DNA of 64,000 nt, taken from NCBI RefSeq assembly GCF_000430685.1, contig NZ_AUMM01000003.1, positions 122,624 to 186,623 on the forward strand. Reading direction: 5' to 3'. Positions 58,955 to 64,000 of the stretch are shown in pieces (the first letter of the stretch is position 1; each line of letters opens with the position of its first letter). The notes beneath the pieces are model-generated. The model worked only from the letters and a program-made list of their open reading frames with translations, ran no database searches and was not told where the DNA came from. Source of the stretch: Tuberibacillus calidus DSM 17572. GTDB taxonomy: Bacteria; Bacillota; Bacilli; Bacillales; Sporolactobacillaceae. Made by a program: the position numbers and the translations under genes.

Positions 58955-59893
58955 CTATTCAACGATAAATATGCCGCTTGCCCCTTTTTGGTGTTGTTGC
59001 ATGTCATGTGAAACAAACGGATATCGTCCTGGTTGATCAAATCTAAGGTGGATCAAAGCGCCATCACCAGGAGCTACCGTATACGATTGGACGTTATAAA
59101 GATGATTTTGCGGGTTCCCCGATGCTTGGACATCTCTTAAGACCGTTCCAACAACATGGAAGGCGGAAAACTCATTTGGCCCAGCGTTAACGAAAGCCAC
59201 GGTGATCGGTTCACCGACTTTTACTTTCAGCGGATGGTTCACGTATTGGTCAGCTTTACCATTAAAAGCGACAACATTCGGCTGGCTATTTAAAGCCTTC
59301 ATGTCATTCGGTTTGTAAAACTCGCTTTGCACGATCGTAAACGTTGGTTTAGCTTCACCTTTTGGTGTGACAATAATCGCTCCGTACATCCCTTGAGCAA
59401 TGTGTAACGACATCGGGGAAGTGGCACAATGGTACATGAATACACCAGGAACATCGGCATTGAAATGAATGGTCTTTGACTTCCCAGCGGGAACATCTGT
59501 AAACGCTTTATTCGGTGCAACAAGTGCCGAATGAAAATCAACGGAATGCGGCATGTTAGGGTCTATATTATGGAGCGTTAACGTGACATGGTCTCCTTGT
59601 TTCAAATATATCACAGGCCCCGGCACCGTTCCGTCAAATGTCCATGCTGGAAATTTTACCCCATTGGCGATTTCAACCATCGTTTGCTGTGTATACATAT
59701 GGATGGTGACCTGTTGGCCAACTCTATCCATTGTCATCGGTTTCGGTTTTTGGTTAACAGTCTCCTTTTTCGACGCTTCATGCGTCTTCATTGCCTGATC
59801 ATCGGATTCAGACTGATTTCCATTACAACCTATGGCAACCGGTAAGACTAACAGCATCGTCACAAAAATGACGAGAACGTTTCTCATTGACAT
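58955..59893 (-). CDS. nirK: Copper-containing nitrite reductase-like two-domain cupredoxin lipoprotein
   Basis: 312 residues from ATG 59893 (AAGGGG 9 nt upstream). A signal peptide ends in a plausible lipobox (VAIGC, Cys23), so it is exported and membrane-anchored. All NirK metal ligands can be placed: type 1 copper His116, Cys156, His164, Met169; type 2 copper His121, His155, His296. The proton-transfer residues correspond to Asp119 (HSVDFH) and His246 (SAFHVVG). NirK reduces nitrite to nitric oxide as a trimer. No nitric oxide reductase or nitrate genes are nearby, so detoxification or partial denitrification is possible. A related two-domain laccase-like enzyme is less likely. Confidence 0.82.
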   Translation of the reverse strand: MSMRNVLVIFVTMLLVLPVAIGCNGNQSESDDQAMKTHEASKKETVNQKPKPMTMDRVGQQVTIHMYTQQTMVEIANGVKFPAWTFDGTVPGPVIYLKQGDHVTLTLHNIDPNMPHSVDFHSALVAPNKAFTDVPAGKSKTIHFNADVPGVFMYHCATSPMSLHIAQGMYGAIIVTPKGEAKPTFTIVQSEFYKPNDMKALNSQPNVVAFNGKADQYVNHPLKVKVGEPITVAFVNAGPNEFSAFHVVGTVLRDVQASGNPQNHLYNVQSYTVAPGDGALIHLRFDQPGRYPFVSHDMQQHQKGASGIFIVE

Positions 59894-59947
59894 CTGAATA
59901 TACCCCTTCAATCCTACGACTTTGACACCATTTTATTGAAGAGCAAG

Positions 59948-59965
59948 TTTGTCCAAAGTGACAAA
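59948..59965. repeat. Inverted repeat upstream of the nitrite reductase-like gene
   Basis: TTTGTC-N6-GACAAA, a spacing like CRP/FNR-type sites but with different half-sites; the sequence TGTGACAG occurs again near 59990. It is 55 nt upstream of the minus-strand start at 59893 and may bind a redox or nitrogen-oxide regulator. Confidence 0.4.
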
Positions 59966-60042
59966 AGCCACATTTTTATTGATCTTTTTGTGACAGGTTA
60001 GGGGAGAAGGTGGTCGTTTTTTTCCTTTTTGAGGGTTTTTTG

Positions 60043-60070
60043 TTGCAATTTTTTTATTTCATGACATAAT
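60043..60070 (+). promoter_or_regulatory. Candidate SigA promoter for the gene at 60162
   Basis: TTGCAA (60043-60048), 16-bp spacer, CATAAT (60065-60070). Confidence 0.6.
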
Positions 60071-60161
60071 GTAACAAACGAAATATTTAAGACGCTCAAC
60101 TTTTCGTTTGAGCTAACGAAGTCTTGGATAGAAGTAAAAGTGGAGGGAAGGGGACATCTCC

Positions 60162-60575
60162 GTGAATGACTTGCCGAAGTTTATCAAAAAGGAAATAGAG
60201 AAGATGCAAGAACCGTTGATGCCGTTGTTCCGGAAAGCTTCCAAGTATGGGTTTTGGTCACTACCTTTCATCCTTTTTTCATTTCTTAATCTCATTTCCT
60301 TATTATTTTTTACATCTGAACGAAACTTAGGGGAGATTATTTTTTTTGCAGCGGCCGGCGCTTTCGGAATGGCGCTTTTAAGAGAATCGAAATTGCAAAA
60401 AAAGCAAATACAAGTGGTCATCTATCATTATATTCTTCAGAGAATTGCACAGAGCCAATTGGCGTCTGAGGCATTAAAGAAAAAATACATGACGAGAATC
60501 AAAAGACAACCCGCCATGACAATCAGATTTTTCATCGGGTTTTTAGAGGAAGAACACAGGGGACAAGGTTCTTGA
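60162..60575 (+). CDS. Small membrane protein, possibly DUF5392 family
   Basis: 137 residues from GTG 60162 with GGGAAGGGG upstream. Residues 1-30 are amphipathic (KFIKKEIEKMQEPLMPLFRK). Two membrane helices follow (FWSLPFILFSFLNLISLLFF and EIIFFAAAGAFGMALL), then a basic C-terminal tail (SEALKKKYMTRIKRQ). The pattern fits the Bacillus DUF5392 proteins, of unknown function, but I am not certain of the family. Confidence 0.78.
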   Translation: MNDLPKFIKKEIEKMQEPLMPLFRKASKYGFWSLPFILFSFLNLISLLFFTSERNLGEIIFFAAAGAFGMALLRESKLQKKQIQVVIYHYILQRIAQSQLASEALKKKYMTRIKRQPAMTIRFFIGFLEEEHRGQGS

Positions 60576-60996
60576 GCAGATCCACTGGTGAGAAAAACTA
60601 TCCAGTATAACATATAATAAAAAACTTATGCATCGTGATAGGAATGGTTGTTTTTGTAAAATTTGTTATTTTTGTAAGAAAAGTGCTATCATCCTTAAAA
60701 AGGGAATTGGTTTAGAAAAATCTTGATGACTTTGTGATGAACCATGGGAACTTCAATTTTTTAATGATCGACATAAAAGCAAATCCGTTGAACTCATGTT
60801 AAAATCGATCATTTGCCAAATGTTTGATGATCACCCAAAAGTAAAATGATCTGTCGTTAAAAATTTTTTTGCGTCAATTATGAGCTGTGATTCGTTATTA
60901 AGGTAAATGATATTTTGATCGCTTGCGTTTAAACGATTAAAAAGTGAATGAAACACGGTGGGTGGAAGATGGATGCTCATTAAAGTTTTAACTTCT
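60576..60996. other. AT-rich intergenic region without a gene
   Basis: Only very short frames without ribosome sites occur here. A TTGTTA/TATCAT pair near 60665-60695 could be a weak promoter, but nothing is encoded behind it. Confidence 0.6.
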
Positions 60997-61034
60997 ACAT
61001 AATTACGTAAAATGTTAATTTGACGAAATTATGT
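60997..61034. repeat. Inverted repeat overlapping the xerS promoter
   Basis: ACATAATTACGT (60997-61008) and ACGAAATTATGT (61023-61034) are 12-bp arms with 11 of 12 matching positions and a 14-bp centre. The arm core ACATAAT / ATTATGT is the same as in the dif-like palindrome behind xerS. It covers the -35 box, so it may be an autoregulatory binding site or a second recombination site. Confidence 0.6.
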
Positions 61035-61048
61035 GGCTAGTCTATAAT
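61020..61048 (+). promoter_or_regulatory. SigA promoter of xerS
   Basis: TTGACG (61020-61025), 17-bp spacer, perfect TATAAT (61043-61048), about 45 nt before the start codon. Confidence 0.85.
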
Positions 61049-61092
61049 GAAAATAAGATCAACGTCCATTTTACTTGATTGGAGCGATCAAA

Positions 61093-62163
61093 TTGAATCA
61101 TGACGCCAAATTACAATTTTATGCGCGCGTTGATGAAAAAGCCGCTGAACTTCCTTGGTATGTCCGCGAATACATAAATAAAAAACAACGCACCTTGTCA
61201 CCGGCGACGCTTTTAAACTATTGTCATGACTTCATCATCTTTTTTGATTGGCTTGTTGCTGAAGGATATTTTAAAGGTTCACGCCGTGACGTTCCTTTGG
61301 ATGTTCTCGAAACGCTCACCGTCCAGCAAATTGAAGACTTTTTGTTATTCCTGCAATTTCGTCTCGATAATGCCAAATTAACGATTAACCGGAAAATCTC
61401 AGCTCTTAAATCACTTTTCCATTATTTACAAAATGTTGCTGAAACGCCAGACCTCAAGCCCTATTTATATCGGAATGCCATGGCAAAAGTGGAATTTAAT
61501 CCTGTCAAAGAAGATCAAGAAACGATTGCGCAGAAAATGTCAGGAAAAATCCTTTGGGATGAAGAATACGAGCAATTCCGCGAGTTTGTTGCTTCCGGCT
61601 ATGGTGAATTGTTTAAGGATAATAAAAAATTGTTTAATTTTCACCAGCGAAACCGCGAGCGCGATACGGCCATTGTCTCGCTGATTCTCGGCTCGGGCTT
61701 GCGTTTGTCGGAAATCGTCGGCCTCGATATCGATGATCTCGACTTAGTCAAATATTCCGCTCGAGTGATCCGGAAAGGCAATAAAGAACAATACGTCTTT
61801 TTCAGTGAACAAGCGATGCGCGACCTACAAGACTATTTAGCCGTCAGAAAAACAAAATATCGGCTCGATGATAAAATCAAAGCCTTATTTGTCTCCTCCC
61901 CTATTGGGCCTAAAGGAACAACGCGGCGTTTAACACCAAGAGCGATCGAAAAAATGGTAGAAAAATATGCGAAAGCTTTCGGCAAACCGGCCTTATCCGT
62001 GCATAAACTTAGACACTCTTTTGCCACTAGGTATCATGCGGAAAATAATGATGTACCAAAATTACGCCGCCAACTCGGCCATTCATCGATCCAAACGACA
62101 ATGATCTATACGCATTTAACGAACGACGAATTGAAAAAAGCGGTTGATAAAATGGATCAGTAA
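61093..62163 (+). CDS. xerS: Tyrosine recombinase, XerS type
   Basis: 356 residues from TTG 61093 (GGAG 8 nt upstream), the usual XerS length. The N-terminal SAM-like core-binding domain covers about 1-150 (LPWYVREYINKKQRTLSPAT). The catalytic set is complete: Arg204 (GSGLRLSEI), Lys228 (RKGNKEQ), His304 and Arg307 (HKLRHSF), His330 (LGHSSIQTTM) and Tyr339 (IYTH). XerS of streptococci and lactococci acts alone at a dif site next to its gene to resolve chromosome dimers. A dif-like palindrome lies 42 nt behind this gene. A phage integrase is less likely because no phage genes are near. Confidence 0.92.
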   Translation: MNHDAKLQFYARVDEKAAELPWYVREYINKKQRTLSPATLLNYCHDFIIFFDWLVAEGYFKGSRRDVPLDVLETLTVQQIEDFLLFLQFRLDNAKLTINRKISALKSLFHYLQNVAETPDLKPYLYRNAMAKVEFNPVKEDQETIAQKMSGKILWDEEYEQFREFVASGYGELFKDNKKLFNFHQRNRERDTAIVSLILGSGLRLSEIVGLDIDDLDLVKYSARVIRKGNKEQYVFFSEQAMRDLQDYLAVRKTKYRLDDKIKALFVSSPIGPKGTTRRLTPRAIEKMVEKYAKAFGKPALSVHKLRHSFATRYHAENNDVPKLRRQLGHSSIQTTMIYTHLTNDELKKAVDKMDQ

Positions 62164-62172
62164 TGCTACAGG

Positions 62173-62200
62173 ACTTGCCAAGCATGGCAAGTTCTTTTTT
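62173..62200 (+). terminator. xerS terminator
   Basis: ACTTGCCA / TGGCAAGT perfect 8-bp stem with a 4-nt loop, followed by TCTTTTTTT. Confidence 0.9.
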
Positions 62201-62387
62201 TATTTCATTACATAATATATATTATGTAAACTAACTAAATTCCCCGAAAGTTGATATACCCATTCCTCAAGCAATGTGCAAGAATGTTTCAAAGCAGTGT
62301 CTCGGTTAATATTCCAATAATCTAACCCCTCATAATCTTGGTCAATAATGGCTTCATACGTTTTACTTCATTCTCAATATTGTTCAT
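62200..62387 (-). pseudogene. Frameshifted small gene
   Basis: AAGGGGG lies before ATG 62387, and the frame opens MNNIENEVKRMK but stops early. A +1 shift near codon 10 restores YEAIIDQDYEGLDYWNINRD, then KHSCTLLEEWVYQLSGNL and a C-terminus ending YYVMK at 62200. The span is one base short of a whole number of codons, so a single-base loss (or a sequencing error) is enough. The 3' end overlaps the dif-like site. Family not recognised. Confidence 0.5.
62205..62232. other. dif-like recombination site
   Basis: The right 19 nt, AATATATATTATGTAAACT (62214-62232), equal the right part of B. subtilis dif as I recall it, including the XerD arm TTATGTAAACT. The left arm differs from the B. subtilis XerC arm and instead mirrors the right: arms TTACATAA / TTATGTAA around TATATA make a perfect 22-bp palindrome at 62208-62229. 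A symmetric site suits a single recombinase such as the XerS encoded next to it. Confidence 0.65.
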
Positions 62388-62611
62388 AGGCTGCCCCCTT
62401 CCCCAAAATCTATCTAATAAGTTAGAAATAATTTCCTTAGTTATTGTATCATTAATTATAGGAAATCATATGAGAATATGTAGTTAACAGTTGATAAAAT
62501 CTCCAATAACAGCGGTTTAAAATCCCCCAAAAATAACAGATACCAACATCTTAGATAGAGCGGAAAAACGACGCTGAAGATCGGGGATTTTTTATGATTT
62601 GAGAGGGCTAG

Positions 62612-62911
62612 ATTCAAACAGCGATTGTCAAAGAAACAGGATTTGATCGGAAAACCACTCGTAAGTATCTAAAGGGGGACAAGCTTCCGGGGAGTAAAGT
62701 CAGTGAAAAAAGAAAAAGCAAACTAGCTCCTTATAAAAGCTATCTTCTTCGTCGAATACAAGGAGGTACGACGAATTGTGTTGCTCTCCTCGATGAGATT
62801 CTAGCACTAAATGTGTATGGAAAAGGAAAAAAGAGCGGCTTCTTCAGCTCCCACTTATTGTTTGATCCACTAATTTTGGACACATCGTATCTTATTTTAG
62901 GTTATTTTTAA
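62612..62911 (+). mobile_element. Remnant of an IS21-type transposase (IstA N-terminus)
   Basis: The frame following the TAG at 62609 reads IQTAIVKETGFDRKTTRKYL, then KLAPYKSYLLRRIQGGTTN and CVALLDEILAL: the helix-turn-helix and linker of IstA. Before it, in-frame stops (TGA, TAG) interrupt a start at MI; after residue 75 the sequence loses similarity and ends at 62909. There is no catalytic DDE domain and no IstB. It is a dead fragment. The rest of 62400-62611 shows no gene. Confidence 0.7.
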
Positions 62912-62941
62912 AATTTCTCGTTGCACATCTAAAAGTCATTA

Positions 62942-63433
62942 TCAATCTATACCTACAATTTGACTACGACGTTCAAGCAATTTAACATCACGCCATACCC
63001 CATTTAACTTTCCTATACGTTGACGGATACCAACTTCACGAAATCCAACACTTTGATGTAAACGTAAACTTGGTATGTTTTCAGGGAAAATCCCTGCTGT
63101 TAATGTCCAAAATCCTTTTGCCTCGGATTCTTTGATTATAGCTTGTAGAAGTTTTTTTCCCACTCCTTTTCCTCGACTCACATCTCGAACATACACACTC
63201 ACCTCTCCCACCCCTTCATACACGCAGCGATCCGATACTTTACTTATCTTACACCAGCCTTGAATGCCTTCTTTGTTTTCAGCGACCAAACATAAATTTG
63301 CGGCAATGGTCGATTCCCATTTTTCAAACGATGGTGCTGTCGTTTCAAACGTTGCTTGTCCTGTCGCAATTCCTTGCTCGTAAATTTCCTTCACTTGCAT
63401 CCAATCCTCCTCGCGAAAGCTACGAATGTTCAT
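62942..63433 (-). CDS. GNAT N-acetyltransferase, phosphinothricin/arsinothricin acetyltransferase-like
   Basis: 163 residues from ATG 63433 (AAGGAGGG 9 nt upstream). MNIRSFREEDWMQVKEIYEQGIATGQATFET with a later VYVRDVSRGKGVGKKLLQA (acetyl-CoA loop RGKGVG) and LHQSVGFREVGIRQRIGK are typical of the Pat/Bar/ArsN1 group (quoted stretches are separate). These enzymes acetylate glutamate-like antibiotics such as phosphinothricin or arsinothricin, or methionine sulfoximine. The Cys-pair-rich gene directly upstream makes an arsenic link worth testing, but no arsR, arsB or arsC is visible. Confidence 0.88.
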   Translation of the reverse strand: MNIRSFREEDWMQVKEIYEQGIATGQATFETTAPSFEKWESTIAANLCLVAENKEGIQGWCKISKVSDRCVYEGVGEVSVYVRDVSRGKGVGKKLLQAIIKESEAKGFWTLTAGIFPENIPSLRLHQSVGFREVGIRQRIGKLNGVWRDVKLLERRSQIVGID

Positions 63434-63462
63434 ATGAAAAATCCCTCCTTATTTTCATACAG

Positions 63463-63493
63463 AAAAGGCACTAGGAATCGCCTAATGCCTTTT
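63463..63493 (-). terminator. Hairpin between the Cys-rich gene and the acetyltransferase
   Basis: AAAAGGCA / TGCCTTTT and TAGG / CCTA form one stem with a single mismatch; on the minus strand TTTT follows. It may partly terminate after the Cys-rich gene or separate the two genes. Confidence 0.55.
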
Positions 63494-63503
63494 CCATATA
63501 ACA

Positions 63504-63659
63504 TTAGCAACACTCACGCTGAAATGTAGATGGGCAGCATTCACGTTCCATAGCGGCTTTATCTGCAACATCTTGGCTTTCTTTTACTTCCACAATTTGA
63601 ATATCGCAGCAACCTTGCTTCTCTTTGGAATTGCCAAATATCATTTTCAAGATGTTCAT
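63504..63659 (-). CDS. 51-residue Cys-pair-rich peptide, putative metal(loid)-binding
   Basis: 51 residues from ATG 63659, with GGGAGGAA 8 nt upstream. It begins MNILKMIFGNSKEKQG and contains three Cys-Cys pairs: GCCD (17-18), ECCP and a C-terminal ECC. The middle is acidic (IQIVEVKESQDVADKAAM). Paired cysteines in a short cytosolic peptide suggest binding of As(III), Cu or Zn. It is transcribed towards the acetyltransferase gene. The pattern resembles small peptides found in ars gene clusters; that comparison is from memory and uncertain. Confidence 0.7.
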   Translation of the reverse strand: MNILKMIFGNSKEKQGCCDIQIVEVKESQDVADKAAMERECCPSTFQRECC

Positions 63660-64000
63660 TTGAAGTTCCTCCCTCTATAAAATAAAGTTTTTCTTAAAAT
63701 TACTCGCATTTTCTCCGGAAATCTGCACCAATTGTTTTTACCTGTCAATCAATTCATGGATATTATAGTTATTTTACCTAATAAATGGATGTTTGAGTTG
63801 ACTTCGTGTAAGACAAAGGTTCTATTTACCTTTATCTGGTAACAAAGATATGATCGCACATAGGGATCTCCACAACGCTCATGGCGGTTTACCCTCCCAT
63901 GTCTCACAGAGTCAAAGCTCTTACATTCCTTCGTTCTACCTATCCATGAGGTGGAGGCCGGAAAAGCTCCTTTACTGGGTCATGCCCGAATGGTACAAAT
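63660..64000. other. Right-edge region without a recognisable gene
   Basis: 63660-63780 is AT-rich and must contain the promoter of the Cys-rich gene. From about 63800 base composition rises in G and C and a small stem (AAAGGT / ACCTTT) is seen near 63818-63835. An open frame on the + strand near the edge has no ribosome site. It may be the start of a mobile element cut by the window edge, but I see no proof. Confidence 0.4.

Noticed and set aside
60600..61090. Small open frames before xerS
   Set aside because: All are below about 22 codons and have no ribosome site.
61093..62163. Phage integrase interpretation of the recombinase
   Set aside because: No phage genes, tRNA target or att duplication is visible, and the length and motifs match XerS.
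63840..63900. Group II intron start on the minus strand (GTGCGATC)
   Set aside because: Only the first few bases resemble an intron 5' end; no domain V, no reverse transcriptase and no 3' end within reach.
1..64000. CRISPR arrays, tRNA genes or complete prophage
   Set aside because: No regularly spaced repeats, no tRNA cloverleaf pattern and no phage structural genes were noticed; a tRNA scan could not be run.

Overview
The window comes from a spore-forming member of the Bacillales (Firmicutes). Several things support this. A gamma-type small acid-soluble spore protein gene lies behind a SigG-like promoter. The RNase P RNA is of the Bacillus type. The orders mrfA-mrfB-gpsB-rnpB-ypsC and yneT-parE-parC are as in Bacillus subtilis. 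T-boxes, a cobalamin riboswitch, a LexA box of the GAAC-N4-GTTC type and many TTG/GTG starts with strong Shine-Dalgarno sequences are also present. Genus and species cannot be read from the sequence. Most genes up to about 55.7 kb are on the + strand. Beyond the dif-like site near 62.2 kb the few recognisable genes are on the - strand, as expected near a replication terminus.

Layout. 0-0.5 kb: the first 29 codons of a minus-strand gene behind a terminator-type cobalamin riboswitch and two NrdR-like boxes, so probably a B12-independent ribonucleotide reductase gene. 0.7-11.3 kb: a YyaL-type thioredoxin-fold protein, the MrfAB DNA-repair pair, a 23-residue membrane peptide, gpsB, rnpB, a THUMP methyltransferase, an M32 carboxypeptidase and a CoA-binding protein. 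11.3-15.8 kb: parE-parC (topoisomerase IV) with a LexA box inside the promoter. 15.8-19.3 kb: two small Cys-containing paralogues and a divergent coiled-coil protein that share one C-terminal module, a BAAT-type acyl hydrolase and the spore protein. 19.3-26.8 kb: a complete histidine operon hisZGDCBHAFI(E) with a TrpR-like palindrome at its promoter. 27.0-28.8 kb: three membrane proteins. 29.0-32.7 kb: a three-subunit molybdenum hydroxylase placed directly after a strong terminator. 32.8-40.4 kb: a peptide ABC transporter (two ATPases, lipoprotein, two permeases) followed by an S9 peptidase. 40.5-53.4 kb: two tandem arginine T-boxes and argCJBD-carAB-argFGH, that is, ornithine, carbamoyl phosphate and arginine synthesis in one transcription unit. 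53.5-60.6 kb: nicotinate phosphoribosyltransferase, GMP reductase, a luciferase-like monooxygenase with its flavin reductase, a copper nitrite reductase-like lipoprotein and small membrane proteins. 61.0-64.0 kb: a XerS-type recombinase followed by a dif-like palindrome, a frameshifted small gene, an IS21-type remnant, a GNAT acetyltransferase and a Cys-pair-rich peptide.

How it fits together. The his and arg units cover nearly all of two amino-acid pathways, each with its own sensor (a putative HisR/YerC operator; tRNA-Arg-sensing T-boxes). The peptide transporter and S9 peptidase look like a peptide-scavenging unit. The most promising observations for new biology are the shared-module family at 15.8-17.5 kb, the XerS gene with its symmetric dif-like site and related inverted repeat, the tandem arginine T-boxes, and the terminator that guards the molybdenum-hydroxylase genes.
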